Positions 14,401 through 24,821 of a stretch of DNA of 64,000 nt are shown here, piece after piece; the stretch's first letter is position 1, and every line of letters starts with the position of its first letter. The notes beneath the pieces are model-generated. The model was given only the letters and a program-made list of their open reading frames with translations. It had not been told where the DNA came from and ran no database searches. Source of the stretch: Branchiostoma belcheri. Its lineage: Eukaryota > Chordata > Leptocardii > Amphioxiformes > Branchiostomatidae. Made by a program: the position numbers and the translations under genes. The DNA lies in assembly GCF_001625305.1 (NCBI RefSeq), contig NW_017802913.1, forward strand, positions 563,042-627,041. The letters run 5' to 3'.

Positions 14401-17400
14401 NNNNNNNNNNNNNNNNNNNNNNNNNNNNNNNNNNNNNNNNNNNNNNNNNNNNNNNNNNNNNNNNNNNNNNNNNNNNNNNNNNNNNNNNNNNNNNNNNNNN
14501 NNNNNNNNNNNNNNNNNNNNNNNNNNNNNNNNNNNNNNNNNNNNNNNNNNNNNNNNNNNNNNNNNNNNNNNNNNNNNNNNNNNNNNNNNNNNNNNNNNNN
14601 NNNNNNNNNNNNNNNNNNNNNNNNNNNNNNNNNNNNNNNNNNNNNNNNNNNNNNNNNNNNNNNNNNNNNNNNNNNNNNNNNNNNNNNNNNNNNNNNNNNN
14701 NNNNNNNNNNNNNNNNNNNNNNNNNNNNNNNNNNNNNNNNNNNNNNNNNNNNNNNNNNNNNNNNNNNNNNNNNNNNNNNNNNNNNNNNNNNNNNNNNNNN
14801 NNNNNNNNNNNNNNNNNNNNNNNNNNNNNNNNNNNNNNNNNNNNNNNNNNNNNNNNNNNNNNNNNNNNNNNNNNNNNNNNNNNNNNNNNNNNNNNNNNNN
14901 NNNNNNNNNNNNNNNNNNNNNNNNNNNNNNNNNNNNNNNNNNNNNNNNNNNNNNNNNNNNNNNNNNNNNNNNNNNNNNNNNNNNNNNNNNNNNNNNNNNN
15001 NNNNNNNNNNNNNNNNNNNNNNNNNNNNNATGCTCTCCTTCCTAATTTTCTGCTCTGAGAATGAAGTTTTACACATCACTTGGATCAGACCGCGGGCTGA
15101 GATGTAGTCCGTGAGGTCTGAATCCTTACCCCACCAGGCTGAAATTGGCACAGACAGTCTGCAAACATCAATCAATTCACGCCTTCCATGCCATTGTTTT
15201 GGGCTTTTTGCACCTCTTTGACCAGAAATTACAGACCGCGGGCTGAAGTTAGGCTGACGGTCTGAATGGTTTTTGTAGTAAATCAGCCCGCGGGCTGGGA
15301 ATCTACACCTGTAGTCTAAGTGCCTTTAGACCGAAGGTCCTGTAATTAAAACTTGCGGGCTAGTTGTTAGGCCTGACGGGCTGTTAGGAAAGACCACCGG
15401 TCTGCTTGTATTTATTATTAATGATATCTTAAGTTATGAACACTGCAGAACAATAATTTTCATATCACTGTGCTCATTACACCAAGAGCTACACACTGAT
15501 GTGAAACTTGAATGTTGAAAATCAATTTTTACTTGAGTTTCCAAATGCCTTGTGACTTTCCAAAATTGATGCGACCAGTGTTATATCTTTAAACTACTCA
15601 GTACTATTTAATGTTCAAAGCATGTGACTGCATGATGGTTAATTAATTACACGGTTAGCTAATTACAAATTATTAGCAAATTACAAATTGGCATGATAAT
15701 GATTTAAGCTAATGATTCAAGCTAGATATCAATAGAGAAGCTATCAGACTTTTGCTAGTGTCTACAATTGCAAGCTGCTGTGCACTAAGTGTTACCTAAA
15801 TTGACTTAGAAAGCATTCAGATAGAACTGAAGCAATATTTGTTCTATTACTAGTATCAGTCACTATCTTCTAATAATAGCCAGGGTAACACCCCTCCAAG
15901 TGTCTGCATTAGACTAGTCCTAGCATTTGCAGGGCTCAAAATACTGGGTGCATGTGCACCTTAGTGCACCCAAATTTGGAGCTGTGCACCCAATTTTTTT
16001 CTGTGGGTGACCAGTGCACCCAACTATTTTCGTAGATTTACTTATGTAAAGATGTTAAATGTACTGTAGCATACTGCATATTCTTACACGTAACATCAAA
16101 ATGTTAGAAAAATAATAAAATCATTGTTAGAGTACTTTTCTTTAGAAATGAAACATAATTAGTTTTTGCTGACATTCTACTTACATGTGTATGTGGTAGC
16201 CTGGGTACCATCCCCAGTAGTATATTCGCCAACTCTATAACTGGGTCTGGACTTGAACACATATGTAGCGTCTGGAGTCTAAATATTCGTTCAGATTTTG
16301 AACGAGCGCGCTGATTGGTCCTACTCGTCTAAGCCCTTTTTGGGGTATGTACATATTAGGTAAGGGGACGTTAGCGGCTTAACGGCGACGTTAACGGCTA
16401 CGTGAAGATAGATCCTTGTTCTTATCTTATTTTCATCAACATGTCCGACGGCGAACTGAACGCTAAAGCGCACATGATATAGCCTGATGCTTAGGTCACA
16501 TTTGAAACGGCGCCCGTTCGGCATGTCCTCGGCGTAGACGCCGGCCGGCGTCATGACACCGAGCGTGCGCCGTACTGTCAGGGTCACAATTAAATGTTCC
16601 TTTACGGCTCCCTGTCGGGGCCTGCTTGTGCTCCGACCGGCGGCTCTCATTAATATTCATAAACTTTTGCGGCCGGACACTGTCAGGGACCCGTCCGGTG
16701 CCCGGTCAGTCGCCCGTCTTGACCCGTGCGGCGTGTGGTAGGGTGCCGACCGGCTCTTACAGTTCGGCCGGGCAGCTGTCAGGTCCCTGGCGGGTTCCTG
16801 GCGGGATCCCGACGGGCTCCTCTCGTGATTTTGAGCAGGTACATATATAAGCGCTGCACTGCCTGCTACCGTTCACTTCAAGTAAAGAGTACACGTCAAG
16901 TAAAGAGTAGACTGAAGTTGGCGATGCAGCGTTCAGTGCAACCTGCAAACAACTTACAAGCCCGTCTGAGATTGAGATTGGTGACAACCTACATGTAGGT
17001 CTTCTGGCATTGGTAGCTGAAGAAGAGAGGCAGGCAGAACTGGTGCGTCGCAAAAGTAACCGAGGGCCTACTTTCGAAAGTACTTCAACAGTGACGCAGG
17101 AAGTACTTCAGCAGTGACGCAGGAAGTGTGCCGTGGCAGCTCCTTGCTATTGAGCAATAAAACCACTGAATATCGTTACTTCTGTTGAAATTTGGACTGA
17201 AAATAAATGCCAATAACTTCTGATTCCATTTTATTACGAAGGCATATGATGTAACAAGAGATAATGTCAGACACATTCTATTCCTGTTATGATCTGTTTT
17301 ATGAGTTGGCAAGAGAGCCGTGCCGGCTGTTTTCCCTTGCCCTTCGACATCCTGACACACAAATACAAGGTGTAACACACACAAGTACACGATGTAACAC

Positions 17401-18524
17401 ACATGTGGTGAACTGTGCGACGTAGTCTGAGGCAGGAGTTTATATATGCGCCCTATAACCCCCTTTTCCTGACCATCTGATGCACTGATCAGCACATGTG
17501 ACGTCATAATCTTAGGCAGGTGCCTGTTCGGCCGCCCGACGGGTCCCGGGCAGTGAGGTTACGGCGTCGCTTCGGCGTATTTCGCCGAACGGGGCCCGAA
17601 GTGTTTTTAACTCTGAGTTAAAATCGATTCGGCGACCGCTCGGGGCCAAAAATAGGCCGGCAGCCGTCGGGAAGCCCGTCGGTCTCCGTCCAGGTCCCGT
17701 TCGGTAGTGCCAAAAAACACGCCGAACACGCGCCGAGCGGGCCCCTTTCTTGAATTGTGACCTAAGCATGAGTCAGTCTTTCCGCGATAAATCATCAACA
17801 TGGCTGACGCACAAGCCGCTCAGCTCTGGAGGTTGATGTTGACCTCGCAGTCACGTCCGTTTTGGACGATTTAGACGGAATATCGTCACTTCGGGCTAGC
17901 TCATTACGTGACGTCATCACCAATCGTTTTATATGTGTTCAAGTCCAGACCCAGTTATAGAGTTGGCGAATATACTACTGGGGATGGTACCCAGGCTATG
18001 TATGTGGTACACCCAAAAAAAATTTGTGTGCACCTAGTTTTTTTATGTTGGGTGCAAGTATTAATTCCCAAAAATGAATTTCGAGCCCTGATTTGAATAC
18101 TGCGTAGTTCTGCATACTATTATAGGATACATAATACATGAAACATAAAACTTGAACACCCATGCAACTCTGAGCATACTTCACTGTCAGATCTTCTACA
18201 TAACCCTTCTGCAATAAACTAGCAACAAATACAGCTTCAAGTCTCGGAGGCTGGTCAAAGTCCATCATCAAGGGCAAGAGGACAACATTGATAAATCATG
18301 CCACATCTAATAGTATATATATTAACCATTATGTGAATAAATTGTTTCCACAGATTAAGCTTTTCATCTTGGCTCAGAAGCTGCTGCTGCTGTTCTTGCT
18401 GGCCCTCATCCTCTACAGTGGATCAACCCTGACAATCATCCTCAGATACCATGGCCCAAACATCCTGATTGTTGACCTGTTAACTTACAGTAAACAGATC
18501 AACGGGTTCCCAGTATCTCTGTGA
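5483..18524 (+). CDS. Gene B: predicted 142-aa single-pass membrane protein made from micro-exons
   Basis: Coding exons 5483-5559, 8012-8045, 9270-9291, 10607-10659, 11091-11139, 11404-11426 and 18354-18524 join in frame from ATG to TGA (429 nt). The protein starts MGATCIFGRPDDLDS and has a polar basic middle (RNVLLKQRGAPE, VYRFTQNAFHRVSEGR). The last exon encodes IKLFILAQKLLLLFLLALIL at residues 87-106, a membrane anchor, and ends NGFPVSL. Extra exon-like pieces at 7452-7471 and 8366-8394 are duplicates of each other and are skipped in this frame. Exons of 20-53 nt are unusually short. The 6.9-kb last intron contains the assembly gap, so exons may be missing. No family recognised. Confidence 0.4.
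5583..6576. repeat. Interspersed repeat with actagagttc start
   Basis: It opens actagagttccacgatctca and closes ttggcgaaggtaata; the ends are weakly inverted (ccttcgccaa / ttggcgaagg). Similar openings occur at 8459 and 60900 (actagagttcggaggnctca) and a similar closing at 29850. No protein recognised. Confidence 0.45.
6766..7166. mobile_element. Harbinger-like MITE variant, TTA duplication
   Basis: TTA flanks both sides (6763-6765, 7167-7169). Inverted ends read CGCCATGTTGATTTGATTAT and its complement, followed by ATGGATGACATCC. 401 bp and non-coding. The ggatgacatcc part links it to 59622-60016. Confidence 0.7.
7452..7471 (+). other. Possible cassette micro-exon of gene B (20 nt)
   Basis: Acceptor atcagctgcag and donor AAG/gtatga. 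It and its 150-200 bp of upstream intron are similar to 8366-8394, so the pair arose by local duplication. Entering in phase 1 it reads RLKNLK; it does not fit the frame left by the ATG exon, so use would need another upstream exon. Confidence 0.3.
7622..7760. repeat. Dispersed repeat, ggtccaacacaaaaaattct family
   Basis: It shares gtccaacacaaaaaattctc, tcacctaaagctttcgac and the palindromic gaccagctggtcttcctcag with 52495-52670, the second copy, which runs into the 20-bp gap. The fragment tatcatgaaagttcatctgt recurs at 60266. Confidence 0.5.
8366..8394 (+). other. Possible cassette micro-exon of gene B (29 nt)
   Basis: Acceptor gtatgttgcag and donor AAG/gtaaga. It reads RLKELKRIK if entered in phase 1, parallel to 7452-7471. 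Its upstream intron (tattacaactgacaagtcta, gtgttcagcatctact) is a copy of the one before that exon. Confidence 0.3.
9840..10203 (+). pseudogene. Fossil SGNH-hydrolase domain tail, probably from a DIRS/Ngaro-type or LINE retroelement
   Basis: A stretch lacking a start codon reads NIPDFPQRLHKFTEALKEF, VWDHRHVWRCNPNNF and DGLHVHLSDLRNLRFYKI, the C-terminal part of an SGNH (GDSL-like) hydrolase with its Asp-x-x-His region. Ngaro elements and some LINEs carry such a domain. It is a short broken fragment with at least one break in an intron of gene B. Confidence 0.5.
11660..11940. repeat. Cluster of short degenerate palindromes, left of the gap
   Basis: At least eight 11-13 bp words of the form agnCYGnnRGnct occur in 280 bp, for example agcccgcggcct, agcccgcgggcct, agcctggcggtct and aggcctgtcggtct. 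The same words fill 15085-15410 on the far side of the 985-bp gap. Confidence 0.6.
12012..12270. mobile_element. Small inverted-repeat element
   Basis: Perfect 15-bp ends, TAGTTAAAGAGTTTG and its complement, enclose 259 bp. Inside is a perfect hairpin GGTTGGTGGGCCCTG / CAGGGCCCACCAACC (about 12038-12085). No clear target duplication. Confidence 0.6.
14045..15029. other. Assembly gap (985 N)
   Basis: Run of N. It falls between the two palindrome clusters, in the last intron of gene B; exons could be hidden here. Confidence 1.
15085..15410. repeat. Cluster of short degenerate palindromes, right of the gap
   Basis: Words include agaccgcgggct (twice), agcccgcgggct, aggctgacggtct, agaccgaaggtcc, aggcctgacgggct and agaccaccggtct. 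They are spaced 15-60 bp apart in sequence otherwise unrelated to one another. Confidence 0.6.
15930..18090. mobile_element. CAGGGCTC-ended MITE, copy 1, split by a 1.8-kb insertion
   Basis: The ends CAGGGCTC / GAGCCCTG are flanked by 5-bp ATTTG (15925-15929, 18091-18095). The body is rich in gtgcaccca. Without the inserted element at 16197-17998 it is about 350 bp, close to copy 2 at 58369. CAGGG ends are hAT-like; the 5-bp duplication is shorter than the usual 8. Confidence 0.7.
16197..17998. mobile_element. 1.8-kb DNA transposon with 67-bp perfect inverted ends and 9-bp target duplication
   Basis: Identical inverted ends begin TAGCCTGGGTACCATCCCCA and run about 67 bp. The 9-bp duplication TGTATGTGG is exact (16188-16196, 17999-18007), typical of Mutator-like elements. 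The interior is GC-rich, unlike its surroundings. It holds a TATA-like acatatataagc at about 16845 and a short reading stretch LALVAEEERQAELVRRKSNR near 17000, but no full transposase, so it is non-autonomous. Identical ends suggest a recent insertion. Confidence 0.8.
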
Positions 18525-18539
18525 GCCTGTTGAGTTGGA

Positions 18540-18800
18540 GGACTGTACTGCTGGGTGTGTCTCATTGCTAATACAGGGTAGATGTCAGAGGTTCAGTGCC
18601 TATGATGTCCCCTGTGTTCATGAGACACAGCCATGTTGGGTTTGACAGCAGTACAGTCCTCCTTAGAACCTCAACCTGCTGCGGAACCTGACACTTAACT
18701 TCCTCTGTAACAACACTGGTGAGGAGACAGTGGACAGCCATCTTGCCATGGCCTGGCTATCTACTGCAGATATTACTGGTTATGTTGTAGAGGTTGAACA
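18540..18800 (+). repeat. Shared 3' block, copy 2 (after gene B)
   Basis: It begins 16 bp after gene B's stop and aligns with 2489-2715 (cagtacagtcctcc, tgaggagacagtgga, catggcctggctatct). Confidence 0.6.
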
Positions 18801-20140
18801 AAAATGGAAAAGACAAAAAAATGTGCACTTTGTAAATATGTAACTAAGTATGTATTATTAACTTAATTTATTATGTATTATTATATGTATTATCAAAATT
18901 ATAAACTGATTAAAGTAGTAGTAAGTTCTGAAATGTATGTTCTGTTTTAAGAGGAAACTAGGTTTTTGTTCTTTCTTATTATGATTAAAAAAGAACATAT
19001 AGAAGGAAAAGGCTCTTCAGAATGGCTAAGACATCAGTACAAAATTGTCATGTAAAACATAAAAGTTTGGAGCTCCTTTACAGTAGAAAGTTAAGAAATG
19101 GAAGAAGTTGTAAAAGTTGTGAAGCATTTATCATATGATTGTGCATTTTGTTCCCCTTGAGTGCAGTGTGTCTACATTACATTTACTGGATAGTTCAAAC
19201 AGTTACAAAATGTAGATTTCTTGCAGTTGTATCAAACATAAAAAGGTTTATGTTGTGTGAAAGTGTGTTGGGTGCTCAGGCCAGGTACCAATTCTTTTAA
19301 CTTTCAGACAAGTAGAACAGATAAGTTGTGATTTGTACAATATCAATGGTATTTTAAGCAAATGCCTTTGACAAAAAGGTTTAAAGGTACATGTCTAGCA
19401 TTACAGATTGACTGACCATCAACTTAATATACATTTGTACAGTATCTTCATTCCACCTTCTAACAATAAACAGACTATGTACAGCTTTTAATAGCTCTCT
19501 TGTTGTCATGTAAGCGGAAGATGTCTGATGTGCCTGGAAATGTGACTTTTAATATTGACCTTCTCAATATAGCATTGGCATCTGCACTTCACTTGACACT
19601 AGACAGGGGGCTCACATGCATGGGTACTTCCCAGAGTCTTTATCCTCTCCGCTGCGATGTGCTGTGGTATCTGAGGATGCTTGTCAAGTTTTTGAGAATA
19701 ACCAGTGCTAACAATAGGGATTTAGCAGGCAGCATATTTTAACATTATAAGCCACCTTTCCTGATGTGGGGACCACACATTCTAGTTTGAGACAAATTTG
19801 ACAATCCAACAGAAAATTGTAGGTGTTGGGAAAAAGACTGTAGCAAGACCTTCTTGATGTCTATTCAGCACCATGGACAGTGTTGGACATCATTTGTTCT
19901 AGCCTGTATCAAATATCACTGTTGCGTACACAAAAATAGCAACCTAGGACTGGTATGTTTGGCAAAGAATGCAGAGCAAAGCAAGGTTCCTCAGACATAA
20001 ATGACTGTTAGGTAAAGAGAAACCAACAAGGACGTCATGAATATGGAAACACTTTTCCAAAAGAATTTCATCAAGGCGCAATCCAACGAAAAACTAAAAA
20101 CAATTGCAGGTTTATTATATAACTTATCATTATAATGTTT
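18801..20140. other. Probable 3' UTR and intergenic stretch
   Basis: AT-rich with no exon of note. AATAAA at 19465-19470 is a plausible gene B polyadenylation signal. Short ORFs here have no recognised family. Confidence 0.35.
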
Positions 20141-20148
20141 GCTTCAGA

Positions 20149-20235
20149 TGACATTAGGGATGCTGGCTTCTATGGTGCTGTCCTTGGTACTGCTCAGCCA
20201 TACCCAGACAGACTACATGTACATGTATGTATAGA
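20149..20235 (+). other. Hydrophobic exon-like ORF before third 3' block
   Basis: After gtttgcttcag (an acceptor), ATG opens MTLGMLASMVLSLVLLSHTQ, signal-peptide-like, and stops after 28 codons. It sits upstream of the third copy of the 3' block as gene A and B last exons do, so it may be the remnant of a third gene copy. Confidence 0.3.
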
Positions 20236-20334
20236 CTTCTAATCCAGGACTCTAGGACTGTAATCCAGAGGTCTATGACGTTGGAGGGCTGGCTAAATTT
20301 TAGGGTATTCTACACCACAGAGTAGACATCACAG

Positions 20335-20600
20335 TGTAACAGGCCAGAATGTACCCATGTATTCTGCCCAGGGGTACATTCTGGCCTGTTACAACTGGTT
20401 CAGTATCTACACATGTATGTAAGGTCCTCTGTGTTCATGTACTACAGCAGTACAGCCCTTTGTAGAAACAAACGGCTGTAGGCCCTGACACTGAACACTT
20501 CTGTCACAAAGCCAGTTAAGAGACAATGGATGGTAAGCCTGACACGGCCTGGCTATCTGCTATTAAAATACCGGTTGCGTAGCAGTGGTGGTCAAACATT
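20335..20600 (+). repeat. Shared 3' block, copy 3, with 21-bp hairpin
   Basis: It aligns with copies 1 and 2. It also carries a perfect 21-bp inverted pair, starting GTAACAGGCCAGAATGTACC, around a 15-base loop; copy 1 keeps only the right arm. Confidence 0.6.
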
Positions 20601-21069
20601 GCAAAAGGCAAACAATTCATCAGCAATTGGCCTTTATCTGTCAGATATCCTTGATATACATGTACTATGAAGACTCATCAAGCTAATGGTGGTCGTCACA
20701 ACAGAAAGAAGAAGAAGACTATTCTTGTTTCAAAACTTGAACAAATTTACCATTTGCACATTTTTGTTTTTCATTAATTTTAAAAATAACAGTAGCTATA
20801 ATAACTATACTATCTGCAAAATATTCTCCCATCCTTCTTCCCCAATCAAGTTATAAATGGTAGGCGAGACCATCCTGAGGTAAACATCTTGCATTTGCTT
20901 GCAAATGTTACCTTTCTAGTTAAAATTTTGCATTTCATAATCATGAGTAATTTCAAATTGACTCTTGACCGTCTGATTAAGCATTATCATGATCATAATA
21001 GTATCTATTTTGTACACGGCTGCTCAACATAACTGACTTTCAATTCTTACCCCCATGAATGCAGTGTGT

Positions 21070-21325
21070 GTTTTTTTTTCCAACATATAATCACCAGACG
21101 TGGTGACGGCACACTCAAGTTTTTTCAACTTATATTAATGCCGCCACCAAAACGGGACAAATACATGACAGGACGATACTCATTTTCACCTGAGCGAAGT
21201 GAGCAAAGTCATGTAAAGTGCCTTTCCCAAGGGCACAAGATCGGTGGCATGTCGGGACTCGAACCCGGGACCTCTAGGTTCCGAGTCGCGCACGCTGCCG
21301 TTGCATTGACATCAAACTTATAAAC
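21070..21325 (-). repeat. tRNA-related SINE-like repeat
   Basis: The minus strand contains gggttcgagtcc, a good RNA polymerase III B box, and gtgcccttgggaaaggcact. The same gcctttctcaagggc word occurs at about 57160. It belongs to a widespread animal repeat type. Confidence 0.5.
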
Positions 21326-22268
21326 TTTTACTGTTTTACGCCACACGACCCCACTAAAACAAACAGTGTATGTTTGGGTGAGAACTTAAACCTTGCAGTA
21401 ATGTGTTGTCTCACCTGTATAGCTTCACACAGTACTACATTGTGCTGGTTGTTGGCATACACCTGTAAGATAGTTGACAGGATGTACTGGTATCTGTGGT
21501 CAAAAGAAAAGGAAACCTATAAGCATTCCAGAACACATTTAGAAGCCATATGCTAGTGTGCTAGATCCACAAAAATTGATAACAATTGTCATGAGGCATG
21601 TAAGTGCAATTATAGTACAGCCTGGTCTCGAGGTTGACAAGAAGTGATTGTCACCTGTTATGTCAATCCTTCCACAAATGTGGTAAATCGTCATAAAATA
21701 AAGATCATTATTTATGCAAATTAGCCTCAATTCATGATAGAGTAAAAAAAGCATTGACGGAATATATTAAAGTACTGGTATAAAAATCATTATAGAATTG
21801 AATAGAGGTCCTAAACTGGATATATTTGGGGCCATTATATGGGGCTTGCCCACCCTAGGGCTCCACATGTATTTCTGTTGCAACTTGAATAACGAAAAGA
21901 AAAAAGGAAGGTACAGACTTTCCAGGCACACACTTTAGACAGCATGCTTCAATCAGCATGCTTCATACCTCCTAGATGTATTGTAGAGCTGTGTACATAC
22001 ATGTATAATAAAACATCAGGACCTGGTACAGGTACAGCGGCTTAGGTAGAGGTGCATGTAACTGTATACCAGCCCTGAAAACCTCCAAAAATTAACAGAA
22101 TATTATGCTCTTCTGAACTTCAATAATGACAGAACATTATTTTAAAACTCGACAGAATCTTTATAAAAAAAAAACAGTACCAATTTGGATTGTTTCTTTT
22201 TGCATACAATACTCTACCTCACAGCCCTAGAAAAATCAGATTTCTGTTGCACTCCCTCTAGATGTCAC

Positions 22269-24267
22269 TACCCTAGTCAAAAGCTTGATCCGTGCTGCAT
22301 GGATGCTTAAAGCTTACATGCCCCACCAGTGCCGCATAGATGCCCACTGCCACGCTAATTTCATGGTAATTATGGCTGTCTGAGTTTCCCTCCCTAGTCT
22401 GTCAACCAAGCAAGCCTTGAAGGAGGTGGTGCTGCATGCGTGCCATTTCCTGCCACGGTGATTATAAAGTGGTCACGCTTCACCTTTAGATTAACCCCTA
22501 ATATCTGCTGGAGCAGAGATGTCCAGTCTTTTCAGTTGGACTGGAAATGATTTGAAGACGATGGACAGGAAATATGGTACAATTTACCATTGTTTAGGAA
22601 ATTTCTTACCAGTTCAGTTGTTCTCAAGTTGCAGATTTCTGTGGCAGGATACAAAATCGAACAAAGGCTAGTGCCATAGTGTATCCATATTGTTACAATG
22701 TTTTTAGTTACCAGCAGGAACACTTTCTCCCAAGCTACTATACATTGTGTTTGTTTCATCTACATTGTACTCTACATGAGGGCAAGCCTGTACTACAATG
22801 GCTTGTTTAATTTAGTGGTCTCCACTACTGGGTCTACTCTCCAAGCAGAGGTAGGGTCGCTCGGTATTTTGGCAGTATTTTCGCGTTTTTAATACGTCTT
22901 TCTACTTTTACAGTTTTTCTCTGGTCTCTGGTTTTTCTTGACCCTACCTCTGCTTGGAGAGTATACTGGGTCTGCACTGTGACTTGTGTCCAGTAGCTGA
23001 AAACTGTTTGGGGCCATATGGAAGGATGGCCACTAACAAGGCATGATGGATTAGTTTGACAAGAAAGCCTCATGTTCATCTATGGATAAGATCTGTATAA
23101 GAGCAGTTACTTGATTCAGTACTGACTTTACCCTAACAACAGGCTCACCAACTTATAGCAGACTAACTCATATTTAGTAATCCTTGTTCTTCTAAGTTCT
23201 ATCATCAGTGTTTCTAAACTTGTACACTTGTATGGGCATAGCCCTTGGACACACATTAGGGGACAAAAGGGATAGTCTGTATCAGGTGACCTGTGTGACC
23301 ACATCAGGTGGTCTGGTGTGGCAGTCCACTAGTTAGTCAAATGGTCAACTCAGGGCAGGCCACTAGTTAGTCAACTCAGGGGTGGATACTTGCTCCTCCT
23401 AGTGTTTCAGGACTAGTATTTGTTACATGTTCCTGTGGATTAGCCTAACTGTAATGCAGAGGTGCATAGTCTTGGTCTCTGTTCCATTTAGGGACCGTAC
23501 ATTATTCACCGGGGGAAGGGCCGGTGCATAGGAAGTCAGGCAGAAAAGGTTTTCCCTAGCCCTCCCCCCCTAGTTTTTTTTCCCCTGGATTCTTGTGTAA
23601 CATTTACAGGTACATGCATGTCACTTCAACGAAGGTGAATTGGATTGCATCTATTTTTAACCTTCCACATGTAATTATAGCAGAGCATTATATAGTATAC
23701 CATACTAAAATAAAGAAGTTTCAATATTTACCTACATGTATAACCTCCTTGACCAAACCAAACCAAACCAAACAAAACTGTATTAACAAGGATTTGTATT
23801 TCCCTATACATGTATATATAAGTGGACCTTTCTCTATTTATCCACATTTACATGCTTTCTTCTTTCCTTATACATGTAAAAGTAGATGAATAGAGATTTT
23901 AGGTCCACTGTAAAGAAGCAGTCACTGAGTCAGTTTGTTTTCTAAGCCTCCTTGGTACATAGTGTACATGTAACTCAAGATGATGGCACATGTGGCCGGC
24001 AGGGGCAGGGACAGCCAGGCCTTAATGAGGTGTGACCATCCCTGCTGACCCCCTATGAGGGGAAGAAGTTGACTTGTGATTCAGGCAGGGAAGGGAGTCC
24101 TGCTAGTCTGGGTGATTAATGATGATTAATTGTGAGAGGACCTGTGTGGCACGTATGCCACAGCCCAGAGGGAACTGGACCTGTGCTGCATGGGTGCCAA
24201 AAGTGCCCAGTAAGTGCCCATGACGTGCGGCACGCATGCTGCACGGATCAAGCTTTTGACTAGGGTA
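22269..24267. mobile_element. 2.0-kb element with inverted ends
   Basis: The ends TACCCTAGTCAAAAGCTTGA and its exact complement lie at 22269 and 24267; inversion continues about 27 bp. No transposase is visible. A 129-bp MITE is nested at 22835. No clear target duplication. Confidence 0.55.
22835..22963. mobile_element. 129-bp MITE with 9-bp target duplication
   Basis: Inverted ends TACTCTCCAAGCAGAGGTAG are flanked by exact TACTGGGTC (22826-22834, 22964-22972). T...A termini and 9-bp duplication resemble the 16197 element. Confidence 0.75.
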
Positions 24268-24396
24268 TTGGTAACATTTGTTTCATGAGGCCACTTTGGG
24301 TATAGTTATTTTACATCAGTACAGAACCTGAGTACTTAGAGATTTAGTATTTTGAACCTGAACCTTTTCTGCAGCCCTATCCTGTATAGTTTTTAT

Positions 24397-24806
24397 TTCA
24401 TACCTGCATGGGCTGCGATTACGTTCGAAACGGATGTTCCGGACCAGGCCATACTTTTAAGGCACAGCCCGGGCTTCTTTATGCATATGACCTGGGCTTC
24501 CCTGGCTTCCATAGAACGAATCGAACGTGGTTTGCCCTAACCGAATTCACCGCTTTCGAAAATTTGAATTCAATACAGAATTCGGGTGTTGGAATTGATG
24601 TTGTTGCATTTTTTGGTTTAGGGAAACACAAACTTTTCGCTCATTTCGCATTGAAAGGCCTGTTTTCTTGGGTAGACACATGTATGACATAAATAAAATA
24701 CAACACGGTGTATTCCTCATCACCCTATCCCTCCCGCCTTCGGGCGATCCAACCTGCGGTCGGGCTGATACCTCGGGCGATACGGAATACACCATGTTGT
24801 ATTCTA
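24397..24806. mobile_element. GC-rich foldback repeat, copy 1
   Basis: It shares gggctgcgattacgttcga, ttttggtttagggaaac and the closing hairpin tacaacacggtgtattcc / ggaatacaccatgttgta with copies at 39326 and 58870. It ends about 15 bp from the donor of UNC80 exon 27. Confidence 0.65.
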
Positions 24807-24821
24807 TATCTAGCGACTCAC

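Noticed and set aside
13991-15175. Long ORFs across the gap
   Set aside because: They consist of N; there is no information.
17996-18277. Minus-strand ORF with DFDQPPRLEAVFVASLLQKG
   Set aside because: Looks protein-like for about 45 codons, but lacks convincing splice borders and matches no UNC80 segment I recall; could be an exon remnant.
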